From positions 33,644-97,643 of the forward strand of contig JAGAOT010000024.1 in NCBI GenBank assembly GCA_017623615.1: a stretch of 64,000 nucleotides of DNA, written 5' to 3'. Below, in pieces: positions 18,124 to 25,900 of this stretch. This DNA comes from Clostridia bacterium. GTDB lineage: Bacteria > Bacillota > Clostridia > Oscillospirales > Acutalibacteraceae. The notes under the pieces were generated by a model. That model saw only the letters and a list, made by a program, of their open reading frames with translations, was not told the origin of the DNA and did no database searches. The position numbers and the translations under genes are program-made. The first letter of the stretch is position 1; each line of letters opens with the position of its first letter.

Positions 18124-19758
18124 ATGAAAAAGAAAGTAAATGCGGCAAATGCAAATTCACCCACATACTCAACGGTTAAGGAAATTGTTGTTACCGGTGC
18201 CGCAAAGGGCGGCGACAAAAGACAGTTTGTTTTTCTTGACAAAAACAAAAAAGAATGCGAAAGAAGCTTTAATCAGACATGGGCGGAAATTAACGCTATC
18301 GGCACATTTTTCAGCGTTAAGGGTCTTAACGGTCAAAAGAAGATTGCCATTATCGGCGAAAACTGTTTCGAATGGATGATTGTTTATTATGCAACTCTCG
18401 TTGGCGGCAACATCACAGTCCCCATGGACTGCAAGCTCCCCGCCGATGACCTTGCCGACCAGCTTATCCGCTGCGACTGCGATGCGCTTGTTTACACAGG
18501 CAAATTTGTTGACATGGTTGAGGGCTTTAAGGCTGACCCCAACATGCCCGCAATGCAGTATTTCAATATCAGCGAGGATTACGAAGCCTTTATGGCAGAG
18601 GGCAATGCCGCTCTTGCCGCAGGCGACACATCCCTTGTTGATGCTGAAGTTAAACCCGATGACCTTGCATGCATTGCCTACACATCGGGCACAACCGCAA
18701 AGAGCAAGGGCGTTATGCTCACTCATAAAAACATTGCAAGCAACTGCTCGTCCGCTTGCCGCGCTCACACAGGCAGACATGCGATAGGATTTTTGCCCCT
18801 TAACCATACATACGCATGGGTAAGCGCACTTTTCTCATCATATATCCTTACCGAATGGGGCTACCTTTGCGACGGCATCGGCAACATTCAGGGTGACCTT
18901 AAAAAATATAAGCCCTATAACTTCTCGGGTGTTCCCCTTGTTGTTGAAACAATCTATGACCGTATCTGGAAAACCGCAAGAAAAACGGGCAGAGAAGATA
19001 TCCTTAAAAAGGGTCTTAAAATCAGCAAAACCCTCATGAAGCTCGGCATTGACAAAAGACGCAAGATTTTCAAAACTATCATCGATAATCTCGGCGGCAA
19101 CCTTAACATGATTGTTTGCGGCGGCGCAAACCTTGACCCCAAATATGAAGAAGGCATGCACGATTTCGGTATCGAAATCTATAACGGCTACGGCATGACC
19201 GAGTGCTCACCCGCAATCACCTGCAACAAGCCCGGCAAATTTAAGTTCGGCTCTGTAGGCACTCCGCTTGACTGCTGCGAGATTAAGATTAACAACCCCG
19301 ATGAAGACGGCGTTGGCGAAATCTATGTAAGAGGCGACAATGTTATGGTCGGCTATTATAATGACCCCGAAGCAACAGCCGCTGTTTTTGACGGTGAATG
19401 GCTCAAAACGGGCGACCACGGCAGAATAGATAAGGACGGCTTCCTCTTTATGGTTGGCAGAAAGAAAAATCTTATCTGCCTTTCCAACGGCAAAAACGTT
19501 TCTCCCGAGGAGCTTGAAGACAGACTTTCAAGAATTGACTATGTTAAGGAAGTTCTTGTTTATGCGGAGGATAACAAGATTATCGCCGAGTTCTTCCTCA
19601 ATGAAGAGGATTATCCCGATGCAAGAAGCAGAATTGATGCGGATGTTCAGAATTTCAACCGCAGTATGCCTCTTTTCAAAAATATCAACAAGGTAAGAGT
19701 GCGCGACGAGGAATTCCCCAAAACAACCACTCTCAAAATTGCAAGAAAATATAACTGA
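18124..19758 (+). CDS. AMP-binding long-chain acyl-CoA ligase
   Basis: Adenylate-forming enzyme (544 aa) that activates a fatty or other carboxylic acid as acyl-AMP and then a CoA thioester. The P-loop is AYTSGTTAKSKGVMLTH (Ala in place of the usual Gly-Pro region), the A5 motif is GYGMTECSPAI, the A7 motif TGDHGRID, and GRKKNLI precedes the C-terminal domain. It stands alone with its own promoter and terminator. Resembles FadD/FAA-type ligases. An aryl or dicarboxylic substrate cannot be excluded. Confidence 0.88.
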   Translation: MKKKVNAANANSPTYSTVKEIVVTGAAKGGDKRQFVFLDKNKKECERSFNQTWAEINAIGTFFSVKGLNGQKKIAIIGENCFEWMIVYYATLVGGNITVPMDCKLPADDLADQLIRCDCDALVYTGKFVDMVEGFKADPNMPAMQYFNISEDYEAFMAEGNAALAAGDTSLVDAEVKPDDLACIAYTSGTTAKSKGVMLTHKNIASNCSSACRAHTGRHAIGFLPLNHTYAWVSALFSSYILTEWGYLCDGIGNIQGDLKKYKPYNFSGVPLVVETIYDRIWKTARKTGREDILKKGLKISKTLMKLGIDKRRKIFKTIIDNLGGNLNMIVCGGANLDPKYEEGMHDFGIEIYNGYGMTECSPAITCNKPGKFKFGSVGTPLDCCEIKINNPDEDGVGEIYVRGDNVMVGYYNDPEATAAVFDGEWLKTGDHGRIDKDGFLFMVGRKKNLICLSNGKNVSPEELEDRLSRIDYVKEVLVYAEDNKIIAEFFLNEEDYPDARSRIDADVQNFNRSMPLFKNINKVRVRDEEFPKTTTLKIARKYN

Positions 19759-19773
19759 TTTGAATATAACAAG

Positions 19774-19803
19774 AAAACCGACTGTGTGCACAGTCGGTTT
19801 TTG
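19774..19803. terminator. Bidirectional intrinsic terminator
   Basis: A 12-bp perfect stem AAAACCGACTGT/ACAGTCGGTTTT with loop GTGC, between convergent acyl-CoA ligase and deacylase genes. Confidence 0.88.
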
Positions 19804-20313
19804 TTATATATTGATTATTTTCGGCTCAATGCCGAGCATCGGCAAAAGCTTTTTTGTTACATCGCTTGTCTTAATCTTTAATGTTGCCGTGTTGTCGCTC
19901 GGATGACAGCAGATATATTCCTCTTTGAGTATATCCGCATCAATCGCAAGGGCAACGCGTTTTTCTTTGTCAAAAACAAGGCTTGTAACGCTCAACGAGC
20001 CCGGTGAGGTGTTAAGCATATCCCGCATTGCTTCGGGCGGAGCAAATGAAAGGCGCGATGAGCCGAGCTTTTTTGAAACATCCTTGGTAACGAACTTTTT
20101 ACTGCCGTCAAGCATTAACAAATAGTATGCGCTGCCGGTGGTCGTTTGTAAAAACAGATTTTTGCATATCCTGCCGCCAATGAGATTTTCGACCTCAGCG
20201 CATTCTTCAATGGTGAACGCGGGTGCGTGGGTTACCAAAGAAAACTCAATTTCGGCATTCTCCAAATATGCGCATATTTCAGCCGCTGTTCGGCTTAAAT
20301 TTGTGTTATTCAT
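19804..20313 (-). CDS. YbaK/ProX-type aminoacyl-tRNA deacylase
   Basis: Free-standing editing protein (169 aa) of the YbaK/prolyl-tRNA-synthetase-associated domain family, expected to hydrolyse mischarged tRNA. The family pattern ICKNLFL…YYLLML…RLSFAPPEAM…SPGSLS is visible. The Met start lies 1 nt after the stop of the upstream lipoprotein gene (TGATATG), so translation is probably by re-initiation. Which tRNA is edited (Ala- or Cys-tRNA-Pro, or other) cannot be told. Confidence 0.82.
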   Translation of the reverse strand: MNNTNLSRTAAEICAYLENAEIEFSLVTHAPAFTIEECAEVENLIGGRICKNLFLQTTTGSAYYLLMLDGSKKFVTKDVSKKLGSSRLSFAPPEAMRDMLNTSPGSLSVTSLVFDKEKRVALAIDADILKEEYICCHPSDNTATLKIKTSDVTKKLLPMLGIEPKIINI

Positions 20314-20314
20314 A

Positions 20315-21166
20315 TCACGAATAGAACGCGGAGGCATATCCTTCCGCATCGATTTGAATGGATTTCCACGGACCGCTGCTGCATTCCTCATGGGTCTGAA
20401 TGCCGTTTTCAAAGGTGTGGATGTTAAGATACTGCGATTTGCCTCTTGAAAGCACCCAGCTTTTGCCAAGCGACTGCTCCGTTGAAGGAAAAATGCTTTC
20501 ATCAAGCGAAAACTGCTCGTTTCTCAATTCACCCGCGCAGAAAGCAACGATTTTATCTTTGGCATCAAATTCGATGAAACAGCGTGAGGTTTTGCTTTGC
20601 ATTATATATGCGCCGCTCGGAGTTTTGGCAAATTCAAGGAATTCTTCAATCTGCTCGCCGCTGCCGTTTTCCGTTTTGAAAACAAATCGGAAGCTGTCGG
20701 CTTTTTGATTGTATTCCGCAGAGTATTCCTCAATCAATTCTTCCGAAACGAATTTCAGAGAAAAGCTTGTTTTGCCGTCGGAACTGTAAACAACATCCAT
20801 TCCTCGGCTTTGGAGCTTATAAAAATCCTTTGCGGCTTCTTCTGTCATATCCGCCGTAAAGCCGTCGGTGATGCCCATGGAGTTAATCGGAAACGGCTCA
20901 AATGCAGTCAAAATATAGTCGCTTTCAAGAAAATATTCGTCAGGATTCTGAACTTTTATTGCTTTGTTGTGTTCTGTTTCGAGAATGCTGACCTTTGCTT
21001 TCATTGCCGAAATAACGCTCTCAAAGCGGTCAAGACAGCCTGCGAAGGTTTCATCCGTGTTGGTGATGTTAAGCATATCTGCGGTTATAAGTTTCTCGCC
21101 GCTGTCGTTTGAGCAAGAGCATAAAAGCAGCAGAAGCACCGCAAACAAAGAAAGAATTCTTTTCAT
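20315..21166 (-). CDS. Uncharacterised lipoprotein
   Basis: Secreted lipid-anchored protein of 283 aa. The signal peptide is MKRILSLFAVLLLLLCSC, with a lipobox ending at a Cys in the LLCSCS segment. The body is acidic with several EE/KD-rich helical stretches and beta-like segments; no family is recognised. It sits between nrdR and the deacylase with almost no gaps, so it is co-transcribed. The stop of nrdR lies 1–2 nt before its Met, and AGGA within the nrdR end may serve as SD. A function related to its neighbours is not apparent. Confidence 0.7.
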   Translation of the reverse strand: MKRILSLFAVLLLLLCSCSNDSGEKLITADMLNITNTDETFAGCLDRFESVISAMKAKVSILETEHNKAIKVQNPDEYFLESDYILTAFEPFPINSMGITDGFTADMTEEAAKDFYKLQSRGMDVVYSSDGKTSFSLKFVSEELIEEYSAEYNQKADSFRFVFKTENGSGEQIEEFLEFAKTPSGAYIMQSKTSRCFIEFDAKDKIVAFCAGELRNEQFSLDESIFPSTEQSLGKSWVLSRGKSQYLNIHTFENGIQTHEECSSGPWKSIQIDAEGYASAFYS

Positions 21167-21167
21167 T

Positions 21168-21623
21168 TTATTTTTCCTGAAGAAGCTTTGCAAGCTCGTC
21201 CATAAAGGTGTTGATATCCTTAAACTGTCTGTAAACCGAAGCAAAGCGGACATAAGCAACCTCGTCAAGGTCCTTGAGCTTATCCATTGCAAGCTCGCCT
21301 ATGTGAACGGAGGTTACCTCTCTGTCAAGTGAATTTTGAAGAGCAGCTTCGATTTCGTTAACCGCAGTTTCAATCTTTTCAAGAGAAACGGGTCTTTTTT
21401 CGCAGGCGCGGAGCATGCCGTTGAAAAGCTTGTTGCGGTCAAAAACTTCTCTTGACTTGTCTTTCTTAACTACAATTACGGGAACGGTTTCAATTATCTC
21501 ATATGTGGTGAAGCGCTTCTGGCAGCTTATGCATTCTCTGCGGCGGCGTATACGCTCGCCCTCGTCGGTGGGTCTTGAGTCAATAACCTTGCTTTCTTCG
21601 CAGCCGCAAAACGGACATTTCAT
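21168..21623 (-). CDS. nrdR: Transcriptional repressor NrdR
   Basis: ATP/dATP-sensing repressor of ribonucleotide reductase genes (151 aa). The N-terminal zinc ribbon has CPFCG and CISCQKRF, then RFTTYEIIE, then an ATP-cone domain ([18 protein letters not shown]). Length and order are exactly as in the family. No nrd genes are in the window. It lies in a minus-strand run with the racemase upstream and the lipoprotein downstream. Confidence 0.96.
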   Translation of the reverse strand: MKCPFCGCEESKVIDSRPTDEGERIRRRRECISCQKRFTTYEIIETVPVIVVKKDKSREVFDRNKLFNGMLRACEKRPVSLEKIETAVNEIEAALQNSLDREVTSVHIGELAMDKLKDLDEVAYVRFASVYRQFKDINTFMDELAKLLQEK

Positions 21624-21626
21624 AGC

Positions 21627-22361
21627 TTAAACACTCCTTATGTTTTGTTTTATTTTTTTGCCGCAGAGCTCAATGCTCTTTTTGGCAAGAGTAACCAAAG
21701 AATCAACGATTGTTTCATCCGCGATGCTGTAGTCGCGATAGATTACCGAAAGCTCCGTGCAGCCCAAAACAACGCAGTCGCAGCCGCATCTTTTCAGGTT
21801 GTTGATAATCCTCCAGAAGCTTTCTATGTCAACGGTTTTACCCGCTTTGACCTGACCGTAGATTATTTCCATGAGCGCATCGGTATCCGCCTCATCGGGC
21901 ACGGCAAAATCAAGCCCGTGCTTTTGAAGCGTTTTTTGATATGAGCCGGAGGACAGTGTGCCCTTTGTGGCAAGTATACCAACCTTTTTGGCATCGGGAA
22001 CGGTATTTTTTATGTGCAAAACCGTTTCCTCAATTATGTTGATGATTTTAACATCAACCACACTTTGTATTTCATCATAGAAATAATGCGCCGTGTTGCA
22101 GGGAATAACGATATAATCCGAGCCTGCTTTTTGAAGCGTTTTTGCATCTTCCGCCATCTGCGGCAGGGGATTCGGCTCATTCGGGTCAAGGATATAGTTT
22201 GTGCGGTCATGGATTGCCGCGTGATTCAGGATAATCATTGAAACATGCTCCTGGTCAACGGCGGCATCTGTCAGCCTTATAACAAGCTCCGCAAAATAGA
22301 TTGTTGCAAGCGGACCGACCCCGCCAAGCACGCCGAGCTTTGTTTCTTTGTTTTCGCTCAT
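21627..22361 (-). CDS. racD: Aspartate/glutamate racemase family protein
   Basis: Cofactor-independent amino-acid racemase (244 aa). The N-terminal LGVLGGVGPLATIYF and two catalytic cysteines, in VIPCNTAHYF and VVLGCTELSV, identify the Asp/Glu racemase family, and the GGVGPLAT start is typical of aspartate racemase. The gene is separated by 7 bp from an upstream ATP-grasp ligase. That pairing parallels the racD plus D-aspartate ligase arrangement known from Enterococcus and Lactococcus, supporting D-Asp production for peptidoglycan. Confidence 0.85.
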   Translation of the reverse strand: MSENKETKLGVLGGVGPLATIYFAELVIRLTDAAVDQEHVSMIILNHAAIHDRTNYILDPNEPNPLPQMAEDAKTLQKAGSDYIVIPCNTAHYFYDEIQSVVDVKIINIIEETVLHIKNTVPDAKKVGILATKGTLSSGSYQKTLQKHGLDFAVPDEADTDALMEIIYGQVKAGKTVDIESFWRIINNLKRCGCDCVVLGCTELSVIYRDYSIADETIVDSLVTLAKKSIELCGKKIKQNIRSV

Positions 22362-22368
22362 TTAATCA

Positions 22369-23580
22369 CTATCCGTAAATTTTGTATTTCCTGATTTGAT
22401 TATAGAAAACTGCGTTGGTGTAGAAAATTCTTTTCGGGTTTTTATCTGCCTTGTATTTAATCGGGAAAGTCCAGCGACCCTCTTTCATAAGCTTCAAGGC
22501 TCTGCTTTTGAGTTCTTCGTCGTGAACATAATTCTTTATAACATATTTGGGCACGAGCGAGAAAAGATGCTCCTTATCTGCAACGGTATATTCAAGCTCT
22601 TTTTCATAAATCAAATCGTCAACAATCCATTTAACGGTGTTAAAGCCGCTGGCAGTAACATAAAAATTGCTTCTGCCAAGGCGCACGTTAATCTCAAAAA
22701 ACTTGAATTTACCGTCTCTTGTGTCATATTTAATGTCAAAGTTTGCAAATCCGGTATATCCGATATGCTCAAGGAATTTTGTGGCGGCGGCAACAATTTG
22801 GTCATTCACTTCGTTGATGATAACAACGGGGTTGCCTATAGCCGATGGGGTGTGGTCCTCCAGCAAAACATGGCCGAGCGAAGCGAACTTCACCTTTGCG
22901 TTTCTGTCGCAGTAGCAGGTGAGCACTCTCATATATGTATCGTCGCCGGGGATGCAGTCCTGAATGAGGAACTTGTAGTTATAATCGGTTTTCTCGAGCT
23001 TTGCGAGCATGTCGTCAAGCTCCTGCCTTGTTTTGAATCTGAAAACCTTGCGCTTGCCGTCAAATTTCGCGTAGTGATACATTGCGCTGTTGGCGGGCTT
23101 TGCAATAATCGGATATTCAAAATCAAAGTCCATTGCGTTTTCTTCGCCGCAATTATAAACATAGGTTCTCGGGTAGTCAATGCCGAGCTCCTCGCAAATT
23201 TCATAGAATTTATCCTTAAGAACAATTTTATTGAGCAAATCCTCATCAATATAGGGGATAACATAATATTCGCTCAAGAGGGGCTTGTTTTCAATCAAAA
23301 TTCTGACATACCAGTCGCCGCAGCCCATAACAATCAGCTTCTTTTTGCCCATGAATTCCTTGCCGACTTCTATAAGAGTGTTGACAAGAGTTTCCTTGTT
23401 TTCAAGACCGGGAAAAACGCGGTTTTCGATAATGTCGCTGTTTGCGATATATTCGCATTTTTTCATGCTTAAAACGAGCGACTTGATTTTATATTCCTCG
23501 TGAAAGCTTCGCGCAAGGCTGTATGCCGTAAAATCCGCGCCGAGGATGACGGGCAAAAATTCTTTTTCCTCAAATTCCAT
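22369..23580 (-). CDS. ATP-grasp ligase, probable D-aspartate ligase
   Basis: ATP-dependent carboxylate–amine ligase (403 aa). An N-terminal pre-ATP-grasp domain (VILGADFTAYSLARSF) is followed by the ATP-grasp core with PIIAKPANS, the KFLIQDCIPGDD segment, and the metal-binding FFEINVRLGRSN. Length and layout fit the Aslfm-type D-aspartate ligase, which adds D-Asp to the lysine side chain of peptidoglycan precursors. The adjacent aspartate racemase would supply the substrate. Other ATP-grasp enzymes with this domain order exist, so the substrate is inferred from context. Confidence 0.72.
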   Translation of the reverse strand: MEFEEKEFLPVILGADFTAYSLARSFHEEYKIKSLVLSMKKCEYIANSDIIENRVFPGLENKETLVNTLIEVGKEFMGKKKLIVMGCGDWYVRILIENKPLLSEYYVIPYIDEDLLNKIVLKDKFYEICEELGIDYPRTYVYNCGEENAMDFDFEYPIIAKPANSAMYHYAKFDGKRKVFRFKTRQELDDMLAKLEKTDYNYKFLIQDCIPGDDTYMRVLTCYCDRNAKVKFASLGHVLLEDHTPSAIGNPVVIINEVNDQIVAAATKFLEHIGYTGFANFDIKYDTRDGKFKFFEINVRLGRSNFYVTASGFNTVKWIVDDLIYEKELEYTVADKEHLFSLVPKYVIKNYVHDEELKSRALKLMKEGRWTFPIKYKADKNPKRIFYTNAVFYNQIRKYKIYG

Positions 23581-23646
23581 TATCTACAACTCCAAACGGT
23601 AAACTTAAAATTATTATATTACATCTGAATTTTATTTGCAAGCGGT

Positions 23647-24420
23647 TTACAAATTTTCCAGATAAGTCAAGGCTTTTTTCAGGTCTGAAACATCTCCGAA
23701 GCCCGCGCGGTAAAGCTCGATTATATAATCGCCTGCATAATTTACGGAGTTCATAACCGAGAACAGCTCTTTGAAATCAAAATTGCCGAGGGCGGGGGGC
23801 ATGCAGTCGTGCTCAGCGTTATGGTCGCTCAAATGAATGTGGATAATATCCTTTTTAAATTCTTTTGCAAATTCAATGGGTGAATATCCCGCACGCACCG
23901 CCTGCTTAACATCAAAAACAAGCTTAAAATCATTGCCGAGAGCTGCCTTCATGCGCTTGAGAAAATCGGGATTTTCGCTGAAATGGCGGTTAACGTTTTC
24001 CTGCGCAACGGTAACTCCGAAGGCTTTTCCTGCATTCACAAGCTTCATGAAACGCTCAAAATATTCGTTTTCCGGAATTTTTGAGGGCAGTAAGGAGCCG
24101 TGAATAACCGAAATTTCCGCACCAACCGCCGCCGTTACCTCAAATGCGCGCTTGTAAAATTCAAGCATATCATCAAAACGCCTTTGATATTCGCTGAAAA
24201 GCATATAGGTTTCAGCAAAAGACGAGAAGGGGTGAACGGAAACAATTTTTATTCCGCGTTCTGCCGATATTTCGTTAAGAATTTTCGCAAAATCTATGGT
24301 TGTTTCGCTCGGAGAATTAAGGAACACCTCGCAGGTTTTAACTCCGAGGTCTGCAAGCTGTATGAGCGATTTTTCTGTTTCCTGCGGGTAAAGGCAGGAA
24401 GTGGAAATGCCGAATGCCAT
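23647..24420 (-). CDS. Sugar phosphate isomerase/epimerase-like TIM barrel protein
   Basis: A 257-aa protein of the xylose-isomerase-like TIM barrel family (AP endonuclease 2 superfamily). Metal-binding landmarks are visible: ISVIHGSL, VAQENVNRH, FKLVFDVKQAVRAG and IIHIHLSDHNAEHD, followed by DYIIELYR near the end. It may act on a sugar or inositol derivative. It is upstream of, and in line with, the ATP-grasp gene, but a 66-bp gap leaves co-transcription uncertain. Confidence 0.8.
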   Translation of the reverse strand: MAFGISTSCLYPQETEKSLIQLADLGVKTCEVFLNSPSETTIDFAKILNEISAERGIKIVSVHPFSSFAETYMLFSEYQRRFDDMLEFYKRAFEVTAAVGAEISVIHGSLLPSKIPENEYFERFMKLVNAGKAFGVTVAQENVNRHFSENPDFLKRMKAALGNDFKLVFDVKQAVRAGYSPIEFAKEFKKDIIHIHLSDHNAEHDCMPPALGNFDFKELFSVMNSVNYAGDYIIELYRAGFGDVSDLKKALTYLENL

Positions 24421-24453
24421 TTTGTTCAGTCCTTGTTTGGTAATATTTTAGGT

Positions 24454-24482
24454 TTGAAACGATGCTGCCGATGAAGTATAAT
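24454..24482 (+). promoter_or_regulatory. Strong sigma-A promoter of small membrane protein gene
   Basis: TTGAAA, 17-bp spacer, TATAAT, followed by GGAGG and the ATG of the small gene. Confidence 0.75.
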
Positions 24483-24499
24483 TTCATTGGAGGTACGAT

Positions 24500-24751
24500 A
24501 TGAGAAAGATTTTTAAAGAGATTCACACTCCTGCGCGCAGGGCGTTTGTTATCGGATGGATTGTTATAGCTGCCGTTGTTGCCGCTTCAGCTGTTCTTTA
24601 CATAGGGGCGGGCAGGGTGTTCGATTATTATTCTTCTGTTGAAATGAGCGAAAAGCTGCTTGCAAGCGCAAGACCCGCATCAATCGGGGTGTGTGCATGC
24701 TCGCTCGGCTTGGAATACCGCGCGATACACAAGAAAAATTCTTCAAATTAA
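24500..24751 (+). CDS. Small membrane protein of unknown function
   Basis: An 83-aa protein with one clear transmembrane helix (about residues 16–40, VIGWIVIAAVVAASAVLYIGAG), a basic N-terminus and a cytoplasmic or external tail containing CAC. No family recognised. It has a near-consensus promoter, a GGAGG SD and its own terminator hairpin, so it looks like a real, well expressed unit rather than a chance frame. Confidence 0.65.
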   Translation: MRKIFKEIHTPARRAFVIGWIVIAAVVAASAVLYIGAGRVFDYYSSVEMSEKLLASARPASIGVCACSLGLEYRAIHKKNSSN

Positions 24752-24754
24752 ATT

Positions 24755-24850
24755 ATAACACATTAAAACCTAAAGGTCGAGAAAATCATCAAATTTTTTC
24801 GACCTTATTTTTTATTATTTTTTCTCGACTTTTTCACTTTAATGTGTTAT
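24755..24850. repeat. 13-bp inverted repeat flanking nested hairpins
   Basis: ATAACACATTAAA at the left end and its exact reverse complement TTTAATGTGTTAT at the right end enclose a terminator hairpin. The right arm overlaps the -10 box of the downstream promoter, so it could be an operator half-site or part of a mobile miniature element. Confidence 0.6.
24773..24825 (+). terminator. Terminator with alternative pairing partner
   Basis: AAGGTCGA pairs with TCGACCTT and is followed by T-rich sequence. The same 5' strand (GTCGAGAAAA) can instead pair with TTTTCTCGAC further on, so two exclusive structures are possible. Confidence 0.65.
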
Positions 24851-24853
24851 GAT
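24825..24853 (+). promoter_or_regulatory. Candidate promoter of the Gfo–PHP–GPH operon
   Basis: TCGACT, 17-bp spacer, TATGAT. The -10 box overlaps the right arm of the 13-bp inverted repeat. A second small palindrome, ATACGGC/GCCGTAT, lies between this promoter and the SD. Confidence 0.5.
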
Positions 24854-24895
24854 ACCCTTGTATTAATACGGCTGTGCCGTATATCGGAGGAATGA

Positions 24896-25894
24896 ATGAT
24901 GCTTAAAGTTGCAATGCTTTCAAAATGGCATGTTCACGCAGAGGGTTATGCCCGCGATTTTTTAAAGACCGGCAAGGCGGAAATTACCGCAGTCTGGGAC
25001 GAAAAGCCCGAAAGGGGAATGCCTTGGGCTGAAGCGCTCGGCTGTGATTTTGAGGCAGACTTGGATGCGCTTCTTGCAAGGAACGATGTTGATGCGGTTT
25101 GCTGCTGCGCTCCCACCACCATGCACAAGGATGTTTTAATCCGTGCCGCAAAAGCGGGCAAGCATATTTTTACGGAAAAGACTCTTGCATGCACGGTTGA
25201 GGAATGCCGTGAAATTGCAAAGGCTGTTGAAGAAAACGGCGTAACCTTTACCATTTCGTTCCCCCACAAGGCGTGGCCTGCAGTCAGATTTGCGAAAAAA
25301 CATATAGAAAACGGCGATTTCGGCAGAGTGACCAATGTCAGAATCCGCAACGCTCACAACGGCGTCAGCGGCAAATGGCTGCCCGAATATTGGTTTGTTA
25401 AAGAGGACTGCGCGGGCGGCGCAATGATGGATTTGGGCTGCCATCCGATGTATCTTTTAGCTTATCTTTGCGGAAAGCCCAAAAAGATAACGGGCATAGC
25501 CAATTCCGTGCTCGGCACTCCCGTTGACGAGAACGCAATTTCAGTTATTGAATTTGAAAACGGCGCAATCGGCGTTTCCGAAACCTCTTTTCTCGCATTT
25601 TCCTCGCCCTACACAATCGAGGTTCACGGCACGGAGGGCATTTTCCTCTGGCGCGGAAACAATGACATGAAGTATAAAACCGTTGAAACCGCAAAGCTCA
25701 ACAAGGACTTCATAACCCCCGATGTTATGCCCGAGGACGGCGGCTATCCTATAAACCTTTTTGTTGATGCATGCATCAACGGCACGGGCTCGCCCGACGG
25801 ACTCGGCATGGAGGATGCCATTGAGCTTGCTTGCCTGCTTGAAAATTCATATATTTCGTATGAAACCGGCAAAACGGTTGAAATAAAGGAGTAA
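24896..25894 (+). CDS. Gfo/Idh/MocA family oxidoreductase
   Basis: NAD(P)-dependent sugar or inositol dehydrogenase (332 aa). The N-terminal Rossmann domain is visible (KVAMLSKWHVHAEGYARDF, with an AEITAVWD strand), followed by the family catalytic-region motif EKTLACTVEE (EKP variant, with Thr for Pro) and the C-terminal beta-sheet domain containing GGAMMDLGCHPMYLL. Two adjacent ATGs lie 5 and 8 nt after GGAGG; either may be used. First gene of a three-gene operon with a PHP hydrolase and a sugar symporter. Confidence 0.87.
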   Translation: MMLKVAMLSKWHVHAEGYARDFLKTGKAEITAVWDEKPERGMPWAEALGCDFEADLDALLARNDVDAVCCCAPTTMHKDVLIRAAKAGKHIFTEKTLACTVEECREIAKAVEENGVTFTISFPHKAWPAVRFAKKHIENGDFGRVTNVRIRNAHNGVSGKWLPEYWFVKEDCAGGAMMDLGCHPMYLLAYLCGKPKKITGIANSVLGTPVDENAISVIEFENGAIGVSETSFLAFSSPYTIEVHGTEGIFLWRGNNDMKYKTVETAKLNKDFITPDVMPEDGGYPINLFVDACINGTGSPDGLGMEDAIELACLLENSYISYETGKTVEIKE

Positions 25895-25900
25895 ATAAAA

